Shown: piece after piece, positions 26,180 to 33,994 of the stretch
How the letters are laid out: every line of letters starts with the position of its first letter
Numbering within the stretch: position 1 is the first letter of the stretch
Assembly (NCBI RefSeq): GCF_014196915.1
Contig: NZ_JACIEP010000021.1
Coordinates: 1 to 61,182 of the forward strand
Reading direction: 5' to 3'
Length of the DNA stretch: 61,182 nt
Source: Dysgonomonas hofstadii
Lineage (GTDB): Bacteria; Bacteroidota; Bacteroidia; Bacteroidales; Dysgonomonadaceae
Notes under the pieces: model-generated
The model's database searches: none
What the model was told of the DNA's origin: nothing
The model's input: only the letters and a program-made list of their open reading frames with translations
Program-made: the position numbers and the translations under genes

Positions 26180-27448
26180 CTATTTCTTAAATGCCCGGTT
26201 AATTGCGTCTCTGAATGCATCCCATTGGTTATCCCTTATGACGTGAGATAATTCGAATACCATGAGGCCTTCTGTGTTTGTCAGGCAGGCATACACAGCA
26301 TCAGAAAGCCTTTTTGGATCGTTTTTATATCCATAGGATGTAATAGAACCATAGACTTTACAATCGCCCATTATAAAATCGGAATAAGTAGTAACGAAGT
26401 TTTCGATAGTCCATGGCGAATTTGGGTATTCCGAATTCCAAAGATATTCGGTATACGCACCTAATGAGAAAACATCCAGTTGATCGGCAAAGCCGGTTTT
26501 ATTATAGTCATCTGTATACTGGAAACCCGTTGGTTTATATTTTTTGCTTGCCCAGTTTTGTCCTACTCCTACTCGTGAATTCCAATCAGCTGCAGCCCAT
26601 AGATGAAATTCTATCTCAGGATTAATGGATTTCACATTTTCCCTGATCTTGGTGATCAGATTGGTTATTGTCATCGAACGGAATTCCATCCATTCTTTAT
26701 ATAACGGTCCTGCACCACCGCCTTTTGCCAGTAGTTCATTTTTATTTTTCACATTCAACCCGCTATATTCTTCGAAAGCGGATATTGTCTTGTCGCTAAA
26801 GCCGTATTCACCTCCATACCAACGGCAATAATCGATGCAGATACCTTTTAGTTTAGGATATTTTGTGACGATCTCACTAAGAATGGATATAACAAAGTCC
26901 TGTACTTCGGGCAGGCATGGATTCAGCATGGCTGCATCTGCTCCGTATTGATCCCTGATATCGATTATTTTATCCGGATCTCCATTGGGCATTTCCATTT
27001 GTGTTTTTCCATCCCACCTATGGTCATCATATACAAGGCCTTTTTTCTCTCTGGTATAACCATAACCTAAGGTTGATATGCTGGCAATAACACTAATGTT
27101 CAGTCGCTCAGCTTCTTCAATCCAATATGCCAGATAATCCCAGTCCCGTTCTACAACATCTCTGTCCCAGTGTGTCAGTTTCGGTAGAATATCGCTGTCG
27201 TATAATGCGTATCCGATACCTGGTTTTACATCTACATAAATTTCATTAAATCCGGTTTCTTTCATTTTTTCCAGATAATGAGTGATATTTGCTTTGGATG
27301 AAAATCGGGTGAAATTTGCATGAGCATCAATCCACATTTGTACTGGTTTGTCTACTTTTTCCTCTTGCTTATCACTTTTAATATTATTGGTTGAACAAGA
27401 AGCAATAAAGCCTGAAAGAGTTAATATTAGAAAGAAATATTTTATCAT
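26180..27448 (-). CDS. GHL10/alpha-amylase-like family putative glycoside hydrolase, lipoprotein (copy 3 of 3)
   Basis: This 422-residue lipoprotein (lipobox IASC, Cys18) is a TIM-barrel protein of the type annotated as alpha amylase family or glycosyl-hydrolase-like 10. Conserved blocks are MWIDAHANFTRF, GFNEIYVDVKPGIGYALYDSDIL, RDWDYLAYWIEEAERL, KGICIDYCRWYGG with Asp206, EFHLWAAADW and LMVFELSHV. It is the closest relative of the neighbouring 27580-28887 gene. Residues after the lipid Cys are STNN, without an acidic export signature, so it probably faces the periplasm. It is followed 91 bp later by GH97. Activity has not been assigned to this group that I know of. Confidence 0.8.
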   Translation of the reverse strand: MIKYFFLILTLSGFIASCSTNNIKSDKQEEKVDKPVQMWIDAHANFTRFSSKANITHYLEKMKETGFNEIYVDVKPGIGYALYDSDILPKLTHWDRDVVERDWDYLAYWIEEAERLNISVIASISTLGYGYTREKKGLVYDDHRWDGKTQMEMPNGDPDKIIDIRDQYGADAAMLNPCLPEVQDFVISILSEIVTKYPKLKGICIDYCRWYGGEYGFSDKTISAFEEYSGLNVKNKNELLAKGGGAGPLYKEWMEFRSMTITNLITKIRENVKSINPEIEFHLWAAADWNSRVGVGQNWASKKYKPTGFQYTDDYNKTGFADQLDVFSLGAYTEYLWNSEYPNSPWTIENFVTTYSDFIMGDCKVYGSITSYGYKNDPKRLSDAVYACLTNTEGLMVFELSHVIRDNQWDAFRDAINRAFKK

Positions 27449-27492
27449 TATATTTTTTATGTTTTGAATAATAGAATAGGTATCGTATTTTT

Positions 27493-27558
27493 TGTCATGC
27501 TGATCGTAACGAAATATCTGTTTATATAGTAAGATGTTTTCTTTCGGTCAGCATGACA
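27493..27558. repeat. Dispersed palindromic repeat, copy 1 (inner core only)
   Basis: TGTCATGCTGA (27493-27503) and TCAGCATGACA (27548-27558) are perfect 11-bp inverted arms around a 44-bp AT-rich centre with CGTAACGAAATATC and GTTTATATAG. The same arms with one base changed occur in the copies at 42521-42671 and 61041-61182. It fills most of the 131-bp gap between two hydrolase genes. Confidence 0.8.
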
Positions 27559-27579
27559 GTAGTTGTTTTTTTGTATTTA

Positions 27580-28887
27580 CTATTTATATACACGGTCGAT
27601 ACCATCTTTTATGGCATTCCATTGGCTGTTATTGATTACATGGGATATTTCAAATACCATCAGGCCATCTGTGTTTTTCAAGCATAGGTAAACAGCATCA
27701 GAAACAGATGTGGCTTTATTTCCATAGGCATATGAAGCAAAAGAACCATATACATCACAATCACCCATTGTATAGTTTGAATAGGTCGTTACAAAATTCT
27801 CTACTGACCAGTCCGAGTTTGGAGCTTCAGTTTTCCATACAGCATCGGCATAAGCACCTAATGAAAATACATCTATTTGGTCAGCAAAACCAGTTTTGTT
27901 GTATGTATCTGTGTATATAGATGAGTTGCCGGTTGGTGTATAATTCTTGCTTGCCCAGTTTTGTCCCACACTATAACGAGAAGTCCAATGTGCCGATGCC
28001 CACAAGTGAAGTTCTAAATCAGGATTTATAGATTTTATCTTGGAGCGGATGTTTGTGATCAAATTTGTTATGGTCATTGAACGGAATTCAATCCAATATT
28101 TATATAACGAACCTATTCCTCCGGAATCTGTTATTATATCATTATTACTTGTGACTTTCTGCCCGCTATATGCTTCAAATGCAGAGATAGTAGTGTCACC
28201 AAATCCATAGTTTCCTCCATACCAGCGGCAATAATCCAAACAGATCCCTTTTAATTTCGGATATTTTGTTGCAATTTCTTCGATTATAGAAATAACAAAT
28301 GATTGTACTTCAGGTATACTCGGATTCAGCATAGCTGCATCAACGTCAGTCTGATCACGCATGTCTACAAGGTTTTCCGGATTACTACTGTCTGGCATTT
28401 CCACTTGGGTCTTTCCATCCCATTGGCTGCTGTCATAAATTAGCCCCTCTTTGGTTTTTGTTGCTCCAAATCCAAGAGTCGAAATGCTTGCTATGACTTT
28501 CATGTCCAGCCGTTCGGCTTCTTCTATCCAATAAGCCAAATAATCCCAGTCGCGGTTCACGGTTTCGGTACCCCATTTCGTTAATTGTGGTAGAATGTCG
28601 CTGTCATATAGAGCATAACCTATGCCTGGTTTTACATCAACATAAACTTCATTGAAACCTGTTTCCTGCATCTTTTCCAGATAAGAGGTGATACTTGCTT
28701 TTTCAGCGAAACGACTAAAGTTTGCATGAGCATCTATCCACATTTGAATAGGCTTAACATCTTCGCTCGGCCTATCTATATCTATTGGGATTTCGCTCCC
28801 ATCACCATAATTATTATTGTCGTCGTCGCTCGAGCAAGCGAAGAGAGAACATGAAAAAATTAATAGTAAGAATAAATAGTTTTTCAT
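27580..28887 (-). CDS. GHL10/alpha-amylase-like family putative glycoside hydrolase, surface-type lipoprotein (copy 2 of 3)
   Basis: This 435-residue paralogue of the flanking genes has lipobox LFAC with Cys18. The residues straight after the lipid Cys are SSDDD, the acidic signature that sends Bacteroidota lipoproteins to the cell surface, so this copy is predicted to sit outside. Barrel blocks match its downstream neighbour almost word for word (VDVKPGIGYALYDSDILP, RDWDYLAYWIEEAERL, KGICLDYCRWYGG, MVFEISHV). It is separated from its neighbours by 60 bp upstream and 131 bp downstream, the latter gap holding a palindromic repeat. Confidence 0.8.
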   Translation of the reverse strand: MKNYLFLLLIFSCSLFACSSDDDNNNYGDGSEIPIDIDRPSEDVKPIQMWIDAHANFSRFAEKASITSYLEKMQETGFNEVYVDVKPGIGYALYDSDILPQLTKWGTETVNRDWDYLAYWIEEAERLDMKVIASISTLGFGATKTKEGLIYDSSQWDGKTQVEMPDSSNPENLVDMRDQTDVDAAMLNPSIPEVQSFVISIIEEIATKYPKLKGICLDYCRWYGGNYGFGDTTISAFEAYSGQKVTSNNDIITDSGGIGSLYKYWIEFRSMTITNLITNIRSKIKSINPDLELHLWASAHWTSRYSVGQNWASKNYTPTGNSSIYTDTYNKTGFADQIDVFSLGAYADAVWKTEAPNSDWSVENFVTTYSNYTMGDCDVYGSFASYAYGNKATSVSDAVYLCLKNTDGLMVFEISHVINNSQWNAIKDGIDRVYK

Positions 28888-28947
28888 ATCTAAATTATTA
28901 AATGTTTATACATAGTAAATTTGGCCCTAAGGCTAAAAGTATTATAA

Positions 28948-30216
28948 TTATTTTTTGCTATTGTCAGTCTCTGCTCTGTCAATTCCCTGTTTAATATCAT
29001 TCCAGAGATTATATTTAATTACCTGTACAATGTCGAACACCATGAGCCCTGCACTTTGTGTGAGGCAAACATATACAGCATCCTCCATGTTTTTGATATT
29101 ATTTTCGCCATAAACCGTTCCATATATAAGGCAATCATCACCGATAAGTTTGTATGCCCGGTCGATGGCATATTCTATCGACTCATTGTTGTCAAGGCCA
29201 TATACATCATATAAATATGATCCCAGCATAAATACGTCCAGTTGATCGGCGAAACCAGTATTCTTGTATGTTTCTAAGGCCCATTCCGGAAACATTTGAG
29301 ATGGGTCGTAATGCTTTTTACTACCCCAGTTTTGGCCATTCTGATATATCGAATGTATCCATGAAGCTGCCCAGTAATTGAGCTTCATATCAGACTTATG
29401 GGATTTAATTGTTTTCCGGATGTCTGTAATAAGATTTGTAATAGTTGTTGAACGGAACTCCCACCATTGTTTATAATATTTACCCGGTACCCGGTTCCCT
29501 TCGTTATCAAAAGTAAAAATATCCTCAGGGAACTGTTCTACTTTTTTATCAATGAACTTTTCGAATGCCACACGGGTAGAATCTGAAAAATCATAACTGG
29601 CATTGCAGTAACGGCAATAATCCAGTGTGAAAGCATCAAAATCATAGTTGGAAACAATTTCTGAAACATATTCTAAAACAACTTTTTTTACAGAAGATAA
29701 TGCAGGATTCAGGAAAATAGCATATTCATCCGTCTCTTTCATGCTTTTTAATCCGTCGGGAGTATAAGCTACACACACTTTGTCGTCCCATGAAGGATCT
29801 TCGTAGGCTGTTCCACTTTTTGTTTTCCCCAGTCCTGCAGGAAGTATCCCTGCCGATACAGTTACTTTCATATTCCGTTTGCGGGCTTCGTCAATAAAGA
29901 ATTGCAGATAATCCCAGTCTCGTTCATATACATAACCATCACCAAAAGTAGTTAATGGTTTTAGAATCTTACTTTTATATAATACGTCACCTTGCATTGG
30001 GCGTACATCTACAACGACTCCATTGAAACCGGTAGCTTTAGCTAGATCCAGATAGAAGCATATACTGTCCTGACTCGAAAAACGTTTGAAATTGGCTTCT
30101 GCATCGAGCCAAAGTATTTTGGGCTTTTCATTAGAGAACTCTTCTTTCTTGCTAGAACAAGCTGTAGAAATAAGTACTGCGAATAATATAATAGATATAT
30201 ACCTCATATAATTCAT
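28948..30216 (-). CDS. GHL10/alpha-amylase-like family putative glycoside hydrolase, lipoprotein (copy 1 of 3, most diverged)
   Basis: This protein has the same fold as the next two genes but is clearly more diverged: LWLDAEANFKRFSSQ, GVVVDVRPMQGDVLYKS, ERDWDYLQFFIDEARKR, FTLDYCRYCNASYDFSD and LMVFDIVQV. An open frame extends to 30300, which would overlap the previous gene and add an unlikely N-terminus. ATG at 30216 gives MNYMRYISIILFAVLISTAC, a clean lipoprotein signal with Cys20, so 422 residues are annotated; ATG at 30207 is an alternative. After the Cys come SSKKEE, so surface export is uncertain. A strong hairpin lies just upstream. Confidence 0.78.
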   Translation of the reverse strand: MNYMRYISIILFAVLISTACSSKKEEFSNEKPKILWLDAEANFKRFSSQDSICFYLDLAKATGFNGVVVDVRPMQGDVLYKSKILKPLTTFGDGYVYERDWDYLQFFIDEARKRNMKVTVSAGILPAGLGKTKSGTAYEDPSWDDKVCVAYTPDGLKSMKETDEYAIFLNPALSSVKKVVLEYVSEIVSNYDFDAFTLDYCRYCNASYDFSDSTRVAFEKFIDKKVEQFPEDIFTFDNEGNRVPGKYYKQWWEFRSTTITNLITDIRKTIKSHKSDMKLNYWAASWIHSIYQNGQNWGSKKHYDPSQMFPEWALETYKNTGFADQLDVFMLGSYLYDVYGLDNNESIEYAIDRAYKLIGDDCLIYGTVYGENNIKNMEDAVYVCLTQSAGLMVFDIVQVIKYNLWNDIKQGIDRAETDNSKK

Positions 30217-30244
30217 TTTCAATAAATAATTGATTTTTATAGAA

Positions 30245-30274
30245 GAAAGCCTCTTTTGTATTATAGAGGCTTTC
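30245..30274 (-). terminator. Intercistronic hairpin, possible terminator or attenuator in PUL 1
   Basis: GAAAGCCTCT (30245-30254) and AGAGGCTTTC (30265-30274) pair perfectly over 10 bp with a 10-nt loop. On the minus strand the stem ends in TTTC and is followed by TTCTATAAAAA. It lies 14 bp after the stop at 30288 and before the hydrolase trio. It could cut transcription so that SusCD and binding proteins outnumber the enzymes. Confidence 0.55.
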
Positions 30275-30287
30275 CTCAGTAAGTCAA

Positions 30288-31742
30288 TTATTCGAAACAA
30301 GTTAATTTATAGGTGTATAAGCCAAGTCTGCCAAACCATACTGCAAGATAAGCTTCTTTCTGATCTTCGTCCCAATACCAGTCTACCCACGAACCAAAAC
30401 TCCAGGCCCGGTTTACGCCATCGGCAATATTTAGATTTTCATGTGCCAGTGTTTGCAGGTCGGGTAATAAGACAGCTGCTGAATGATACCATGATGTACC
30501 GCTGGTAACTATAACATAGCTCTTTCCATTGATTACGAGTGCGGAAACTACAGGGGAACGGCCTCCGACACGAGACGTAGCGAATCCTGTTCCCACATAC
30601 CATCCTTGCAGAGTTTGCCATATTGCCGGCATTACCGAGATGGTTGAGCCTGCATATGTATTAACATAACAGAGAGTAGAATTTGCTGCATTGGCTGTAC
30701 CTTCAGTATCCCCTACTATAAAACTAGGCTGATCGGAATCATCGAGAGGTGAAATCATCTGGAATCCGGCGCAATCATCGCTGGCGTAGCCTGTTTCTAT
30801 GATGGAGTAATTAGAAGCTAATTGTCCGCTGGTTACTTTTATCCGGTAATGTTCTCCCTTAGATCCACGTGGAGCCATCGCAGTGATCCAGGCATTTTCA
30901 GTAATATCACCTGCTACCTGCATGTTAGTCGAGCCGTCGGTAGTAGAAGTCATGTTAACTGATGCTTTTCCGATAGACTTAGGTGAATCGGTAGGTTTAG
31001 TCCAGTAGAAAAATTCTGTTTCATTATTACTAGTAACGGCACCCACACAGTTTCCTTTATAATCGGATGTGATTATTCTCAGGTCGGCAACTGAAATTGA
31101 ACCCAGATTGAAAGATCCTGCATCATTTAAAGAGGTTTTATCTACAACTTTTATACAATATGGAGATGTGGGGTCTGCATTGACATATGCACGCGAAAGC
31201 ATTACGATATAGTCGCCACAGTATGCATGATACAATTGTAAATCTCCATATTGTTTGGAATCGGCAAGATTAAAATTCTTCAGTTCTCCCGGATATCCCA
31301 ATTGTGTGAAATCTTTCATAGTTCCTATTTCTGCATAGCTGAATCCTTCGCCATATGCCATCTGATCAGAGACTCCCCATGATACGGTATACTCACGTTT
31401 GTTTTTCTGATCTTCAGATGTTACAGTATATTTGACGCCACCACTTTGAGCAAAGTTCTGGGGGGTTGCCGGATTAGGTTCTACTGTTGCCCCTTTCGAA
31501 AGAAAGAAAGTTGGTACGGCCGAGACAAGCACTTCTTCTGCATCAAGATAAGGTGAAACCTTTATCGTAATAGTATTGTCGTTGTTTATTATTGCTCTGA
31601 AGACTGTGTTATTCTCATTTTTGACAGTGAAAGAATTGATGATTGCAGCCTCACTACTCAGATCGTCATCACTACAGGAACTGAACAGTACCATGAACCC
31701 CAGAACGAGCGCAATGTATAATTTTATGTTTATTTTTTTCAT
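30288..31742 (-). CDS. DUF5018 domain-containing surface lipoprotein, putative glycan-binding protein
   Basis: This 484-residue lipoprotein has lipobox FSSC (Cys23) followed directly by SDDD, a strong surface-export signature. An N-terminal Ig-like DUF5018 domain (about residues 32-125: AAIINSFTVKN ... TVTSEDQKNKREYTVSW) precedes a beta-rich region of repeated blades (about 130-484), which may be a propeller. It sits directly downstream of SusC, SusD and a small lipoprotein, the usual place for surface glycan-binding proteins. No catalytic motif is visible. The binding role is inferred from domain, location and sorting signal. Confidence 0.75.
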   Translation of the reverse strand: MKKINIKLYIALVLGFMVLFSSCSDDDLSSEAAIINSFTVKNENNTVFRAIINNDNTITIKVSPYLDAEEVLVSAVPTFFLSKGATVEPNPATPQNFAQSGGVKYTVTSEDQKNKREYTVSWGVSDQMAYGEGFSYAEIGTMKDFTQLGYPGELKNFNLADSKQYGDLQLYHAYCGDYIVMLSRAYVNADPTSPYCIKVVDKTSLNDAGSFNLGSISVADLRIITSDYKGNCVGAVTSNNETEFFYWTKPTDSPKSIGKASVNMTSTTDGSTNMQVAGDITENAWITAMAPRGSKGEHYRIKVTSGQLASNYSIIETGYASDDCAGFQMISPLDDSDQPSFIVGDTEGTANAANSTLCYVNTYAGSTISVMPAIWQTLQGWYVGTGFATSRVGGRSPVVSALVINGKSYVIVTSGTSWYHSAAVLLPDLQTLAHENLNIADGVNRAWSFGSWVDWYWDEDQKEAYLAVWFGRLGLYTYKLTCFE

Positions 31743-31805
31743 CGCAAACTGATTTAATATTATTTGTGCAAATCAAGAATGAATCTATCAAATTCGACTC
31801 TTGTT

Positions 31806-32261
31806 TTATTCATAATAACCCCTCACCCGGTACTGGCGAATTGTGCCAACACCTGATTTTACAGTAATAATAATACCGTCACCGGTAATATCATGTCTGC
31901 CTGATAATGATGGAGTAATAATTTCATCATAGGTTACTGTGGCCACCAGATATATATTTGATAAATCCACATCGTTTTCCAGTGACTTAGAGATTGCAAA
32001 CAAGATCAGGCCATAGCCACCCTCTACATCTTCTTGTGTAAAGGTGCCTTCAATCATTTCTCCATCTGCATTGAATTCGTAAATTTCGCCTCGGAAATCG
32101 CTGCCGCTATGCGATGCTTTACAAATCATCTGTGAAATAGTGTTTGTATCATGTACAAATATGTAATCATCATTCGTACCTGCACAATTCCATAATGAAA
32201 TTGTCATAGAGATACTAAGAATCAATATTCCGATTTTATATATTATTTTCATCTTCGACAT
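31806..32261 (-). CDS. Small PUL-associated lipoprotein of unknown function
   Basis: I do not recognise a named family. This 151-residue protein has a lipoprotein signal ending at LWNC (Cys26 from the first ATG; an ATG three codons later is also possible). The mature part is acidic and beta-rich, with alternating segments such as GYGLILFAISKSL, NIYLVATVTY and GIIITVKSG, suggesting a single beta-sandwich. It lies 15 bp after the SusD gene and 63 bp before the DUF5018 gene, so it is probably a surface accessory or glycan-binding protein of PUL 1. Confidence 0.65.
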   Translation of the reverse strand: MSKMKIIYKIGILILSISMTISLWNCAGTNDDYIFVHDTNTISQMICKASHSGSDFRGEIYEFNADGEMIEGTFTQEDVEGGYGLILFAISKSLENDVDLSNIYLVATVTYDEIITPSLSGRHDITGDGIIITVKSGVGTIRQYRVRGYYE

Positions 32262-32276
32262 TTTTAATTATTCTGG

Positions 32277-33977
32277 TTACCAATAAGGATTGTTTTCACA
32301 CAATTTGTTATTTGCAGTTTCGGCAGTAGGTAATGAGAAATAGTAATATTTTTCGAGAAAAATCCGTGTAGACCCACCGTCACAAGCTACCCTTTCATAA
32401 GAAAGTGTATTGTCGGTATTTTTTGTGATTTTTACACCATAAGCGTTCTTGCCGTTAATAACACTTTGGGCTAACTTCCATCGGCGCAAATCCCAGTAAC
32501 GGAACCCTTCACCAGCCAGTTCTACGCAACGTTCTTTTCGTAATAATGTCATAAATGCTTCTTTTGTAGACGCTTCAGTAGCTGTTCTGTCCGGTAATCC
32601 TACGCGAGTGCGTACTTCATTCAGAGCACCGAGAGCCTGTGATTGGTAACTGCTGTAATTCAACTGAGCGTATGCTTCTGCTTTATTCAGTAAGACTTCG
32701 GCATAACGAAGTACTGCATCGTATTGGTAACTGTCTTTTGTAACAAAGTCAGAATTTCCTTCCTGTAAGTATTTGCGTAAATAGTAGCCTGTACATGTAT
32801 GCCCTCCTGTAGATGCCGATTGTTCAAACGCAATAAAACCATCTGTACCGTTTACATAGGTCTGAATTTCCCGTCCTTCCCATTGGCAGCCGTTGTACAT
32901 TACGGTTGCATGAAAACGAGGTTCACGATCTGTATATGGATCAGCATGGTCTGCCGCGTATGTACTCCAATTGAATGCTGTTCCATCCGAAAATTCGTAA
33001 AGGTCGGCCAGATCTCCAGTAGGGACATGTTCTGCATATACATCTGTTGTATACACTTCTTTATCGCCGAACGGTCGGTTGTATCTATCGAAACTATGTG
33101 TTACACTTCCACTTAAATAATATAATGCGAAAAGAATCTCAGAAGAATTGTCCTGACCTCCATCTACCTGAAATACTTTAGCGTAATCAGGTGCTAGTTC
33201 TCCGCCAAGTTCCTTTACTTTGTCTGCCGCATCTATAACATCCTGCCATTTTTCGGCAAATAAAGCCATGCGGGAAATTAGTCCATAGGCAGTCTTCTTT
33301 GTTGCACGACCCGTCCAAGAGTCAGACCAAGATTCCGGCAGATATTCCGCTGCCCATTTTAATTCATTGATTACAAAATCCCAGCTTTCAGCTTCTGTCG
33401 CACGTGCTCTATGAATATCCTCTTCATAAGCGCCATCATCTACTCCTCCGTTTACTCCTGATACATCAGTGCGAATTATGATACCTCCATAAACACGGAT
33501 CAGACGGTAATATGAGAATGCGCGGCAAAGACGGACTTCGGCAATGCGGACATTGCACCAGTCCTCTCCAAATTTAGGAATGCCATAGCGTTTGATTTCA
33601 TCTAATAGAACATTGGCCCGACGAATGCGTGTATATACATCTTCCCAGCATTCAAAAGCTCCGGCGCTTCCGGTAGTGAAAGCACTGGCCTGTAACAGGG
33701 ATTTATTGTATGCATGAGTGTAAGTTTCCCATGATGTGGATTTCATAATATCTGAGTAGCTGTCATAGAACTGGCTACGGCTATTGGCTACCTGTGAAAC
33801 ATCAGTAAAGGTTTTATATGCTGCTGTAATGTACATTTCTGCAGCACTCTCGGTACTCCACATTGCCAGATCGGACAAGTCCTTTGTATTATCTATGTCC
33901 AGTACATCGCTACAGGAAGGCATATACAATCCTAATGTAGCAATACTTATTAAAATTATTATTGTTCTTTTTTTCAT
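32277..33977 (-). CDS. SusD/RagB family outer-membrane lipoprotein (PUL 1)
   Basis: This is the glycan-capturing partner of SusC, about 566 residues from the chosen start. The lipoprotein signal ends at MPSC (Cys22), followed by the SusD-like N-terminal helices (SAAEMYITAAYKTF) and the RagB/SusD C-terminal domain (YAEVLLNKAEAYAQLN, RKERCVELAGEGFRYWDLRRW). The open frame reaches 33995, overlapping the SusC stop. ATG at 33977 is preferred because AGGAGG (33985-33990) lies at ideal spacing before it, an unusually good Shine-Dalgarno for this phylum, and it gives a clean MKKRT signal peptide. It is coupled to SusC, whose stop is 17 bp upstream. Confidence 0.93.
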   Translation of the reverse strand: MKKRTIIILISIATLGLYMPSCSDVLDIDNTKDLSDLAMWSTESAAEMYITAAYKTFTDVSQVANSRSQFYDSYSDIMKSTSWETYTHAYNKSLLQASAFTTGSAGAFECWEDVYTRIRRANVLLDEIKRYGIPKFGEDWCNVRIAEVRLCRAFSYYRLIRVYGGIIIRTDVSGVNGGVDDGAYEEDIHRARATEAESWDFVINELKWAAEYLPESWSDSWTGRATKKTAYGLISRMALFAEKWQDVIDAADKVKELGGELAPDYAKVFQVDGGQDNSSEILFALYYLSGSVTHSFDRYNRPFGDKEVYTTDVYAEHVPTGDLADLYEFSDGTAFNWSTYAADHADPYTDREPRFHATVMYNGCQWEGREIQTYVNGTDGFIAFEQSASTGGHTCTGYYLRKYLQEGNSDFVTKDSYQYDAVLRYAEVLLNKAEAYAQLNYSSYQSQALGALNEVRTRVGLPDRTATEASTKEAFMTLLRKERCVELAGEGFRYWDLRRWKLAQSVINGKNAYGVKITKNTDNTLSYERVACDGGSTRIFLEKYYYFSLPTAETANNKLCENNPYW

Positions 33978-33994
33978 TTTTTTTCCTCCTAACA

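Noticed and set aside
27493-27558. CRISPR or tandem repeat
   Set aside because: Only one inverted unit is present, without regularly spaced direct repeats; it belongs to the dispersed palindrome family.
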